From Nematostella vectensis (Eukaryota > Cnidaria > Anthozoa > Actiniaria > Edwardsiidae): DNA of 60,000 nucleotides. Both the position numbers and the translations under genes were made by a program. The first letter of the stretch is position 1, and each line of letters begins with the position of its first letter. Below the pieces are notes generated by a model. It had not been told where the DNA came from, did no database searches, and saw nothing but the letters and a program-made list of their open reading frames with translations. Shown here in pieces: positions 27,732 through 39,100 of this stretch. Location of the stretch: contig NC_064038.1 in the NCBI RefSeq assembly GCF_932526225.1, forward strand, positions 9,301,070 to 9,361,069, read 5' to 3'.

Positions 27732-30027
27732 CAGATTTCTGTTTTTATATGGCTCCTTAATCTCATGCACCTTTTCCAAGCAGTTATGAGCCTACACTGC
27801 CGATCTGTGTATCTTATCAAACTGGCTTTTTTTTTTATTTAATTTCAAGTGCTGCCCCAATAGTTGAACGTTTTGTATTGTTTTAATCATGACTCGCTCT
27901 CTTTTTTTTACCTGGGGATTCCAGATTTATCTAGCTAAATTGAAATGGACCTGAAACCAACTTCAGCCAATAGCCACATTTATCTGTCATTGTCTTCAAA
28001 ATAATATATAATGCTTAAATCGACAAATATACCCTCATTGCTGTTCTTCAATTTCTCCAAGTTGGAGTCATTTATTTGAAGTTAGAAATCCCACTCATGA
28101 TTCCTACAGCTTTTATAAAGAAGCTTCCAAACAATGACTAAGCGTTTTAAGCCTATCGCAATTGATTTCTTAATTTTGGTGATGAAAATTATGGATATAA
28201 CTGGAAATTTCAAATCCAAGACACTACTATAAAGCCATTGACTAATAGCAATATCGTGGAGAAATGTTTGTGTTTCGCGATCTAGCATTTAAAACAAAAT
28301 CTAGCAACCTTAAAAACGTTCTTAAGTATATATGAACAAACTGATTCAGCAATATTATTATTGTTATTATTATTATTATTATTATCATCATCATATAGGG
28401 AAGAGTGTTTCGATAAAAATAACTATAGTGTAATTACAAGATGACGAAGGTAGTCCCGAGTTAACCTTTAATCGTTAAATAACATTGTACCATCTTTTAC
28501 ACAATAAACAAACTGACTTAGCTATTCTAATGCACTATTATCTTTGAAAAGTATTTGTGCTTTTATACAGTAGCTGTAATAATCAGAAACTGTTGAAATC
28601 ATGACTGTAGGGGGCGTGTAGGAACCTTGTAACTTGCCTCCTAATGAGGTTATCATTGTTTGACAAGATACTGTCTAATGATTGCTCAAATTAGCTTGGA
28701 TCGCTACACAAAGCATCTCGCCCAACTGGGACGATAAACAGATAAGGGTTCACAATAGCCAAATGCCTTCCACAGCCTCAACCCCAGTAAAGAAAACAAA
28801 AGCCTTTCTCTCCTTTCACCGTAACACAAATGCTTCAAATACTCGCTTTGTTCGGAATCAAAGCCGCCATGATCTCATGTCAATATTATTGCTGGCGATA
28901 TGTGTCATTACGTGAGACTGCATTCCTTGTGATCCTGCGATGGTTAGGGTGCCGAGAGGAAGAGTACAGTAGTTCGACTTTTAATCCGTTTATATAGTCG
29001 TGATAACGTGGGCGGAGTTGATAACGCGTGAGGGTAAAAATCCCTTTGCCGTCCGTCGCCACTAGGCTCGCATATCGGCTAATCAATTAGAATGCTGCGT
29101 GAAAGCGCGGTTCGTAGGTGCGGGATCCAGCACATTGTTCGCATTTAAATCTTAACTATCTCGCGCGCCACCCACGACCCACGCGAACAATGCTTGGAAT
29201 CAGGCATGTGAAATGTGACACATCTGACAGCGGATAAACACAGCACAATACAAACTGATCGGGCCCCAAGGCGCTTTGGGTCTTGTCATAGCGCTGGTAT
29301 GCGACATGTGCAGCTATTCGACTGTCACAGAGCCCTGTGTTTACTTAACAAACAAGCAGTCTAGAAACTGACTGGGTACGACGCACAATTCCTTACTATA
29401 TTTCTCTTCGCCACGTGCAACATCCACCGACAATTCTAGAGTAATTGACTGTCATTGTCACATGAAAGGCTCTGACAGAACTCGTTTATAACCTGACAGC
29501 CTAACTGTCGCTCTTTCGATCATGCATTCGATTTGCCGTGTGATGAACCGTTCGATTTCGATCGCTAAGCACTGATTACGCGCCCGGCGCCGTTAAACCT
29601 TGTTGCTGTGGTCTTCGGTTCATGTGGACATTGGCGATCTTGTGCACCATCCAAATGTGGATGGAAGCTTCGATCGAAGGTTTGGTTCTTGATCAACTGT
29701 TCCTTCACCCTCCACACCTGCGCCTAGCTGCTAATCTCGAATCTAAAGGGTCTGACACTTCACTGAAAGGTGCTCACCCAATGACAATCCCCTCACAACA
29801 CAACAGGCGCCAATTTGTGAAATTGTCGGTTTGCCTCCTGACCAATAAACACGCGCTTGTTGACAGCCCGAGTCACGTGACCAGGCCAGACGACCAACCA
29901 CCAATAATAAAGGTTTCACAAGAGGGTTCGGAATTTTGAAGTGTCCGCTTCGTCAGCTGGTGTGTGGGTCTCGGGCTGTAATCCCTCGCTGACGATAACG
30001 CAGTTAGCTGTTGTTACGGGACCCAGG
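27732..30027. other. Upstream flank of islet
   Basis: A (att)n tract at about 28352-28395 is followed by sequence that becomes GC- and CpG-richer from about 28900 to the islet start. It includes a CACGTG E-box at about 29874 and gcgcccggcgcc at 29580. It probably contains the islet promoter and 5' untranslated sequence, but no TATA box or transcription start can be fixed. A 105-codon frame at 29622-29939 lies inside it and is not supported as a gene. Confidence 0.45.
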
Positions 30028-30052
30028 ATGGGCGATCATCACACGAGCAAAA
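30028..30052 (+). CDS. islet: islet coding exon 1
   Basis: Encodes MGDHHTSK plus one base. ATG context is caggATGG; the donor is aaaa|GTACGT. It joins exon 2 in phase 1 and completes a lysine codon, giving the KKKRR run seen before LIM1 in other Islet proteins. Confidence 0.88.
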
Positions 30053-33000
30053 GTACGTAGCCGAGACACGGTGGAATAGAGATCTTGGAGCACGCGAGCC
30101 CCCACGTTTCGACACTGCGGGCATTTCCTGATTTCAATGCCGATTTGTTGTTCTTTCTCTGCAGAGAAGCGGCGTGTGTCCATGTGTGTCGGCTGTGGAT
30201 CTCAAATTCACGATCAGTACATCTTGAGGGTCGCGCCAGACCTTGAGTGGCATGCAAGTTGTCTAAAGTGTGCGGACTGTCATATGTATCTCGACGAGAA
30301 ATGTACCTGCTTCGTGCGTGAAGGGAAGACGTACTGCAAGCGAGACTACGTACGGTAAGCATAGCCATGTCAATAAAACTCATACGCACGATCCATTATC
30401 CCTCAGTACGGTTTTTCCCGGGTACCTCAAGCGTATTGATTAATAGTTATCATTTCATGCGATCATTGCCTTTGTATACTCAGCCGTGGGAGCTGGTCTT
30501 GGCTTCGATACGTTTGTTGTTAATTAGAGAAACACAGCGGTGAATGGCATTGTTTTAAACACAACCTGACAGCAACGTAACGCTAAGAGAACGCGTTTGC
30601 TTCTCCCTCGATGTCGCGGTTTTCTCTTTCTCTAATGATTATCCCAGATTATACACTTGCTTACGGACTTAAAAGCGGCTAATTAGAAAGAGATTCACAC
30701 TGAGGCCCGAAAGGTTGGCTCGAGGAAACTAGCGTCCACACGTTAAATTTCCATGGACTCCGCCTCCGACGTATTGTGGCCAACTGAGGCGGGAAAGTTG
30801 TTCATATTTTCAGGCAGGAGGTTCACAAAACATTAACCCTCGTGGTTTGTTTATTTTCTTGGTGAAGTAAAATGGCAGATCTGAGCTATGAGGGAGAAAG
30901 AAGGAGAAAGGGGGGTTCTTGGTCTGATACCATGAGCTACATGTGCTCCCATGCAGTAACGAGGTCACTGAACACTGCTCAGGAAATAGCGATATTTACC
31001 AAAGTTGTTCTCCCACAAAGCGCGCTATTTACTCACTTAAACTTCAACATCCTCCCACAGGTTATTCGGGACCAAGTGTGCGAAATGCTCGCTGAACTTC
31101 AGCAAGAACGATTTCGTTATGCGAGCGAGAAATAAAATCTACCACATCGATTGCTTTCGTTGCGTTGCGTGCAGCAGACAGCTTGTGCCGGGGGACGAGT
31201 TCGCTCTTCGCGAAGATGGACTATTCTGTAAGGCCGATCACGAAATTGTAGAGAAAGCGACGGCGACGGCTCAGGCAACTCACGTACGGAACAACGGCCA
31301 GCGTTCTTCTCAGTCAGGGGGTAAGTTGGTTGTTTAGCTCTGGCTGTGCGGTAGGTCCTTACTTGAAAGTTATCGGTCCGTAATCAAATTGGGGGTGATA
31401 ATGGTATTATCAACTAGCGAGCACTGTATGTCGATCATATGGACTTGCCAGGTCCACATTTTAAAAGCCCATCAGCGCGGCAAATTTGCCGCGTTTGCTT
31501 GTCGTCAAGTTGGACTTATGTGTAATAATGACGGATTACGGTTCTCGATGTGATCAGAGTGTTGAGTTCAGAGCAATGGGGGCTTACAACGCGATTCACG
31601 TTTATCAGTGGCGCGCGTGCGGTGCTTGAATGAAGCTTTCAATCGTGCTCAACACTTCCAAGTACTGTGACACGATCGCTTTTCCTTTATCTCCAAACGC
31701 TAGAATATCCCTGTAAACTTTGCTATCTTTATTGATCGTGAACATGCAAGAACCGAGACAAAGTGATTACTTGTCTATCGAGCAAGTCGATGGATTTTAT
31801 TACAACCAGTATCCGGTGCTATAAAATCGTAGAGGAGCAATGAAACTGCGTATGTTTGCAGACGATATTCCCTCCCGCGGGGTTCGCGATGTTTTTTTAC
31901 AACGGGGCATCGCGCTAGCATCATAGACACGTCCAGACTACAGTATATATTGTTCAACAACATAATATGTAGATCATGGTGCTGTTTTTTTTTCCACGCA
32001 TGATAAATAATCGCTTGCGTTCATTCTCGCAGGGCAAACTAATGGGCAGACGACGCCGGATTCGACTCCAAGTAAAAGGAAAACTGATCGGCCGACAAGG
32101 GTTCGAACTGTGCTAAATGAAAAGCAGCTTCATACGCTAAGGACTTGTTACAATGCGAACCCCCGGCCGGACGCCATGATGAAAGAACAACTAGTGGAAA
32201 TGACGGGTCTGAGTCCGCGAGTCATAAGAGTCTGGTTTCAAAACAAGCGTTGCAAGGATAAGAAAAAGGCAAATATAATTCTTAAGTCACAGCCCCCTTC
32301 CAGCCAGTGCAGCTCAGATGATCTCCAGGTAAGCTTGCGCGACTACGAAGAACTTCTGAATCCTCCTTCGTTACTGCCAGACGACTCTTATATTGAGCTG
32401 GACTCGATTGGCAACTAAAAGTTTCAATAGTCTGTGGACCCGCTTCACTCTGTTTTTACTCATAACCCTATGTGGGAGTTTGAGCTGAAGCGATTCTCAC
32501 ATTTACTACGGAATTCTATTGACTTTTGGTGAGCAGCCTTTCTTTATGCTCCAAGGAGAACCGGCTCCTTGTTTGAGGTAATTGGAGGAATTAAGACGAA
32601 GGTGTTAATTTGGAAGGACTTCAAATCCCGCAGCTTCCTCGGATTCAAACGCTAAACCCTGTCCACGAGGGTCAACCTAGAGCTTTAGCCTACGCGCGTG
32701 CTTTCACAGGAAATCGCGATCGTCGAGATTCATTACTTCTCAAGCCTGACACAACTTGCCTTATTTCTAAATCACATCTCTTCTGCGATTACGGATTTCG
32801 ACATTTAGTTGTCGGTTTACTGCCCAATGGATGGTCAAGTGCGACAATAGACCGAGGCAATTTGTGCATTGCTTTGACGTGCGTTTACTATCTTGCTAGT
32901 CAGTTTGGATTCCTGTAGTAGAAAGCTCTTTATTTGCACGTTTTATTATCTGTGGCTTCCTTGGCGTCTTTGATGAGTATAGTATGATCCCTTGTGGATT

Positions 33001-35562
33001 TTTTAGATTATTTTGGTGTAACAAATAATTAGGAGCTTTGTTCTAGAATCGGTGCTCCCCGCAGTGTAACTCGGAAATATTTCAATCTCACGCCCACACC
33101 AAATAAACCACTAAACACGCCAACCAAACATTCTCACTGTTTTTTATTTTCCATTCTTTGGTTTTTGATTATAGAACCCTAATAGTCTTTCGCCCACCGG
33201 AGCGCCACCTAGAACTCTACCACAGCAAACATTACCAGCTATTTCGGGTGTTCCGTATGGAAACTCGGGATCGATGAGGCCCGATGCTATGTCTGATATG
33301 TCAGGTTACCAACCATGGAAAGCGCTAAATGATTTCGCGATGCATAGCGAGATGGACCAAGGCGCATTTCAGCAATTGGTAAGTTCAACAACGCGCTTCA
33401 AGCCCCCTTCTCCACTGAATATACCCTGACTAAATTGTTGTCTTAGGAATTTAGCTTTGGAATACGAGAAACGTGAAAGCGCGTACCGGAAAACTAAACT
33501 TTTAGCCTCTGGGTGTGTTCCTGCCACTTGCAATTGTTATCCAATTGTAATTATTTTGTATTGAAACACGATGGCGTATCGACCTGCCCTGATTTCGCGC
33601 GCCTTCGGTGCCAATTTGATGTGCTCCCGTGGAAGCATTCGAAGCTTCGAATTGATCATCAAAGCGCGATGAGCCGTGATCGCTATATATCAATCATGCT
33701 TGGCCGTGTCTACAGGACCGTATTGATGCCTTTACAACTGTTAAACTAAACCACATTGTATTCTTAATACGTCTGAGACAAATAACACTTTCAGGCCCTT
33801 CTTGCTAATCTAGGTTTGAGATTTTAACGGGTTTCGTATGGGCCAGAGTGTTTTATTGTTATTCTGAGCAAACTGTCTTTTGTGAGGCTCGAACCTAACG
33901 CACGTGTGTTTGCATGTAATCAGAGTTGAAAATCCCATCTTGTTTTCTGGTACTTTACACTGTTTCCGCTGTCTTCGTTTTTATCTTTGTGTAAAGGAGA
34001 GTCAAATTTAATAAGCAGGTATCTCTTACAACACAATAAACTATCTCAGAATATGACATGAACTTCTTGCCTGCCTGTCATTTGACACTTCTTTCGCTGT
34101 TTCAATTCCTCGTGTGGTGGGCATTGAACTAAGGCCTTGTTCAAACGACACTTTAGTCTTCGATACTTCTTCCATTTAGAGGCGCCTCCCCCAACAAACA
34201 CCTTTAATCGAATTGCTTCTACAAAATTCACTAGCTAACACCTTTAAGCTCAATCTGAATCACTACATGTCTTATACGTATTCCACCCCTGTTTGTATTC
34301 CCTCATAAGTGATCGTTTACTGGTCATATAACTATTTTTATACGCCGAATATGCCCTTTACATGTAACCATATAAAGTGTATATCTAAACGGCTTCAGGG
34401 TATTTTACAAAGCAAACTGACAGGCTTATTAATAATCCGTTTATCGCGTCTAGGAATTGATTTCTCCGTTGAGAATTTGATACTTTTCTGTGAGAAATCA
34501 GTTTTCTTTGTGGCACATGATTCTCTATTCTACACTTGGTAAACAGTACAAAGAACCTCTGTCTCAAATCATCAACACTGTTTGCCATGTTGTGTTGTAT
34601 TCAAATGCTCTCCTTTGATTTGTGTTTGATTATTAGCTCAAGAGGCCCGAATTTTTCGCGTAATACTTAATTATCTCGTTTGCGTGCGAGTAAACGAACC
34701 AAAATTCTATGGACGCTAACGATTCTTCTTTCTTCTAAACAATAATTATTTAGCCTTTGATTCCACACTCGAATGCATCGTGAAAGTGTTTGTTGCGTAT
34801 ACTTGGCATGTATTGTGCAGAATGTATCTGGTTATAGTTTTCGAGTTTTCCTTGGGTCTTTTCGTTGCTTAGTTCTTTTTTCCGTTACTTTTCCTTTCCG
34901 CAGACGTGTTTATGATTTTAAAAAAGACAACAATTTGGCCTCACAGCGTGCGACTCTACATGGAAGAATAGGTATTTAGCAAACAAAGGCCTCAACCTGG
35001 GCCGCTTTGAATCAAACAGCAGCTAACTAGCTCAGTAAACCTCATTAACTCAATTTCTTTTTTTGTTTCTCCGCGTGAAATTTCACTTGTTTATCTTTCC
35101 AGCGAAAAAAAGTTTACAATAACAGTTTCATCATCACGCCAGGGAAACTCTCTCGTGATAACTCGTATTCGGGTCAATAAATTAGTGGGGTTTTCAAATC
35201 GATAAACAGATCTTCCATTGTGCTAACGATGATTAGGTGTTTTTCGTGTAAAACTTAAATCAAACGCTTGGTTCAAATAGTTTGGGTGATTTTACATCAG
35301 AGTACACCGTTTAACCCTAACAGAGGGCACAACCGAACAACATGCTTTGCATAAGAATATTGGCCCTACCGGTCCTTTTATCACTCAAGTAGCTTTGATA
35401 TGCTGCGCTATTGCGCCTAGAAGAATCTTAATTAATCCTAGAATGGTTTCATGGCGTCAAGGTAACTGTTTTTCTCCTTCTGTTTTTCAGGTTCACTTCT
35501 CAGAGCAAGCACCGGGGAGTTTACCGCCCTCCTCTGATGGGATAGTATCGACGGGAAATTAA
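30028..35562 (+). CDS. islet: Islet LIM-homeodomain transcription factor (ISL1/2 type)
   Basis: A six-exon gene: 30028-30052, 30165-30354, 31061-31320, 32033-32328, 33175-33378 and 35491-35562. All introns are GT/AG, phases agree, and the joined frame is 1047 nt (348 residues), almost exactly the length of vertebrate ISL1. The protein starts [23 protein letters not shown]1 (residues about 16-69) and LIM2 (about 78-131) keep all zinc-binding Cys/His. The homeodomain (about 178-237) has the Islet recognition helix with [11 protein letters not shown]. The Islet LIM-binding domain around residues 302-330 ([11 protein letters not shown]) is intact. From family knowledge it binds TAAT-type sites and works with LDB/NLI and LHX3/4-type partners in neuronal and other cell-type specification. 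Exon positions match the domain borders. The ATG choice rests on the conserved MGD start and the upstream context. Confidence 0.96.
30165..30354 (+). CDS. islet: islet coding exon 2 (LIM1)
   Basis: The acceptor is ttctctgcag. The exon encodes residues 9-71, the whole first LIM zinc finger from CVGC through CKRDYV. The donor is tacg|GTAAGC, phase 2. Confidence 0.97.
31061..31320 (+). CDS. islet: islet coding exon 3 (LIM2)
   Basis: The acceptor is cctcccacag. The exon opens with the split arginine codon and LFGTKCAKC, and contains the full second LIM domain, including [15 protein letters not shown] and [13 protein letters not shown]. The donor is gggg|GTAAGT, phase 1. An ATG-led frame covering 30872-31135 overlaps this exon in the wrong phase and is spurious. 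Confidence 0.97.
31476..31493. repeat. 18-bp perfect palindrome in islet intron 3
   Basis: CGCGGCAAATTTGCCGCG reads the same on both strands. It is GC-rich at the ends and isolated in the intron. Function unknown. Confidence 0.8.
32033..32328 (+). CDS. islet: islet coding exon 4 (homeodomain)
   Basis: The acceptor is tcattctcgcag. It encodes a short linker rich in Thr, Ser and Lys, then the complete homeodomain ([16 protein letters not shown] to [12 protein letters not shown]) and a Ser-rich tail. The donor is tccag|GTAAGC, phase 0. The frame stays open 29 more codons into the intron, to a stop at 32416-32418. Confidence 0.97.
33175..33378 (+). CDS. islet: islet coding exon 5 (LIM-binding domain)
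   Basis: The acceptor is gatttttgattatag-like (gattatag). The 68 codons are Pro/Ser/Thr-rich and end in the conserved block [20 protein letters not shown], which corresponds to the vertebrate ISL1 segment that contacts LHX3. The donor is aattg|GTAAGT, phase 0. Confidence 0.95.
35491..35562 (+). CDS. islet: islet coding exon 6 (C-terminus)
   Basis: The acceptor is ctgtttttcag. It encodes 23 residues starting [10 protein letters not shown], continuous with the family motif after FQQL, and ends at TAA 35560-35562. A possible polyadenylation signal ATTAAA lies at 35835-35840. Confidence 0.9.
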   Translation, partial: VHFSEQAPGSLPPSSDGIVSTGN

Positions 35563-35918
35563 TCCATAGCAATCTAGATCTTATTTATCTTATTCTTATT
35601 TGGAAATCGATGGACTGTACTATTAGGCAATCAAATTCAAAGTCGTTTCGGAATATATCGAGAACAGTATTTTGAAATTTTACAAAGAAAAATGGCGCGC
35701 GCGCAAATGAATACAAAATGAGAGGACAGGCGTACTTGCGTTTGAAGAAATCTATGCAATACATGTATATAGTCTATTGTATCACCCATATCGTCTTAAC
35801 ATATTGATATCTATAAGATTAAACATGTCTTTTTATTAAAGTCATATTTCAAGGCATATTTACTTTTGAGTCAGTAATGCTAACGATAGTTATTGATAAT
35901 TCAAAACAAACAAATTCA
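35563..35918. other. Probable islet 3' untranslated and flank
   Basis: AT-rich sequence after the islet stop, with ATTAAA at 35835-35840. No coding signal. Confidence 0.4.
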
Positions 35919-36168
35919 GACGGTAGCAGCACAGGCTTACCATCCTTTCAATTATATCATCAGAATTATTTCACGTAAATAATTACAAAATAAAGGTCGA
36001 ATGAAATCTCATAAACTTGTCTTTGATGTCATAAGATTTCTATTTTTTACGATTTATTAACACCAAAGACAACTCTATGAGATTTCATTTGACCTTTATT
36101 TTGAGATCATTTACGGGAAATAATTCTGATGGTAACAACGCGAGGATGGTATGCCTGTGGTAACAGTC
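35919..36168. mobile_element. Hairpin (MITE-like) element, about 250 bp
   Basis: Left and right halves are inverted copies over about 105 bases each. Left: acaggcttaccatcc, tcatcagaattatttc, aataaaggtcgaatgaaatc, ttgtctttgatg. Right: the reverse complements with scattered mismatches. The loop is near 36028-36065. No clear target-site duplication is visible, and coding capacity is nil. It could fold into a long hairpin RNA if transcribed, and it contains an AATAAA word on the plus strand. Confidence 0.75.
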
Positions 36169-39100
36169 CCTTTATTTCAGAAACCCCATTCTCAATGTTT
36201 CACTGTTTGATTTAAATTGCTATAGAACTAGGAAATTTAGACGCTGCATTAAAAAAACCGGTAAACCCAGGGCCTTTTTAACCCTAGTTGACTTCATAAG
36301 AGTAAACTCGTAACCATATTACGAAATGTATCTTCGAAATGAGCCTAAAGGAGTTTGGTGTTATTATAGGCTTCTGAGCGGAAAACATCGATAAAAGCTA
36401 AAATACATAAAAACTTATTCCCAGGTTTCCTCCTTTAAAGTAAACTCTTTTATGTAAGTACTATGGTGAAATAATGGAATTGTTTTTGCCATTTGGGGCT
36501 AGTTTCGAAGATAATGCATAGATAATCCGTGACCATGCTGTAGGAACACGTCTGACATTCAGAGATTATTTGAAGTGAGACATTCTCCAGATATACCAAG
36601 CTATTCTATAAAATAATTTGCCCATAATCTTCTCTTTATAAAGCTGTGTGGAATGTATTTCCACTATCTCGCAAAGGATGCACTCTTTTTGAAAGATTTC
36701 TTGAAGGGAATTGAGTAAGATTAATATAGGGAAAATTTTATTCTGAGAAAACCAAATTAACAGGTAGTCTTTTCTTAATGTTTTCACCTTTTTCCGCCTG
36801 TTGTCATCAAGCTGAAACAGCCCTCTTTTTACAATTCTTTAAACGAACTTTTGAAAGAATCTTGACTTAATCCAAAATATTTAGGGCGATCATTATTCAA
36901 TACAATTCTGGAAAACAATGTGATGGCCCTTCGAGTAAAATATCAATTGGAAATAGTAACAATGATCGTAACGAATAAAAGAGATACCAAGAGCTGGTGG
37001 CGACTTCTAGGTGCCATACTACACAAAAGGAAATTTATCAGGCAAAAACTCTCAGAGATGACGTGTCCATAAACTCCGCCTCAGTCTCCAAGATATCACA
37101 TCTCTTCTTTTGTAGTCTTTGTATTGCGTTGTGTCTAAATGTACTAATAAGTTTTTTCACCTCTCGTTCTCTTGACGAGGCTTTTTCAGGAAAAAAAAGT
37201 CAAGAAAATCTTTAATTTGTCAAAATTTTTTTACATTGGTTTTTGTTGTCCGTATGTAATTTTGATTTTAACGCGTGGTTTCGAACAAAAGAAGAGGATT
37301 TAAAGAATGAAAACGTTACAAATTCTCAGGCGAAAGGTACTGTCATTCAACTAAGATTTATCTTCATTTGTTTATTATGTAATTAGCCGTAGGATTAGAG
37401 AAAAAGTTTTGTGTTCTTAATACTAATTTGGAAACTCAACATTCGAAATCAAATGCATATATTGATTTTTTCAATCCTTTCTGCCCTCTCGGGATTATTT
37501 ATACCCACAGCACCATCATTGAAGGGAAGCTATTCTAGTGTATATGCACAATAAGAACACGAAACATCGCTTACACTACTCCAACCCCTCAAATTGAATT
37601 GATATATCAATTCCAGGAGTAGGTAGACAGTCAAATTATACATCAAAAACTAAAAGAAAGCGACATTTCTATTTCACATTCAATGTTTGTTTTCCTCAGG
37701 CGTTTTAATGAGAAAACCGGATTACCAAACTACACATTGCTAACGATTATAAAATATGCAGCATTGTATTTTGTTCATTGCTGGTTTGCCTGTTGGTCGC
37801 CTTCCGAGTAAAATTTTAATATTCTTTCAGCACTTCCAGCCAAAGTGATTGACGACCTCAACTCTTGTATTCATTTTAGAATAATTGAAAAAAAATCTTC
37901 ACAATCATTTTAAGTGTAAAAGCTACTTTCTTTGCCCCTACGTCGTATTTTTCTTCGAGCCGAGACTTCATTTTGTGTCATGATATATTGTATTCATTTC
38001 TACACAATAGGGAAACACCAATACTTTTCGCTTTTTCGTCTTTTCCTAAATGATTTAACATTTATTAACTACATCTAGTCAATATCCTTTCTCCGGGAAA
38101 AGGGGGTCAAAAGGAAAAAATCAAATAGCCCCTCGAGCAGATGTGATTTACAATCCAGCAAAGGCTTGTCGACAGCATGCAACTTAGCATAAAGCCTCTG
38201 ATGTATTTTGCCTCAAACTAAAAAACACTAGAATTTTTATCACTATCACTATCTCGAAAAACCCTACAAGTGAAAGATGTGGATTATTGATACTATCAGT
38301 AAATATATACACCACAAAAAATCAGTGGAGGGGAGGAAAAAAGCCTTAGGGGATGCTTTCGTGGTTGGAACGCCGGTGGTTTTGGCGGTGAAAAGCAGGT
38401 GCAAACTCACAAAAAAAACTACTCTTACTTAGCGAAATCGTGGCATTCCCTGATCGCTGGAAATCACTTTTGATTTGAGTCGGGCTCTTGATTTGAATGT
38501 CAGTGTTCTGAAGGATGTGTCAAAGTGGGTTTTTGAATGTCGACAGGATTATTGTTCCAATTCTGGTTTTGTCTCGTCAAAGACTCTTTGACAAGAAGTT
38601 GATCTTCGATCTTAGAAACACCAATCCCCTCTAGTCTTTGGATGTCGGATACGAGAACATTCTCAGGACTCGTGTTTATTTTATATCTTTCTTTAATCCC
38701 CCCATGCACCACGAAAGACATACCTTTCTATATCAGGAATCTGAAGTTCATCGTTTTTTAAATCTATATAAAGTTGAATAACGTCGATTATTTTACCAAC
38801 TGTTACCAAAAATATGTCACAATTGCATTGATATGATTATATCTCTTATCTATATAGTTAATACTGGGCGTTTTTTAAGACTTATAACTAATGGTCCATT
38901 GGTTTTTTAGTCAAAATAATTCCCAGTATATATCTTATCGTATTCACCACAGAGCGGATGTTATATATAAGGAAGGGGGGCTTTTTTATCCTAAAAAACA
39001 CATCACATTTTACATGTCCCCCAACCCCCCCCCCCCCCCCCCTCCCTCTCCCTTCAAGTGTCTTGTAGACTGGTGTAATCAGTTTTAAACAGAATGTGAT

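Noticed and set aside
29622-29939. 105-codon plus frame just upstream of islet
   Set aside because: Lies in the likely promoter or 5' untranslated region; no domain, and it does not join islet in frame.
30872-31135. ATG-led 87-codon frame overlapping islet exon 3
   Set aside because: Covers the LIM2 exon in the wrong phase and ends inside it; the canonical acceptor and conserved LIM sequence define the true frame.
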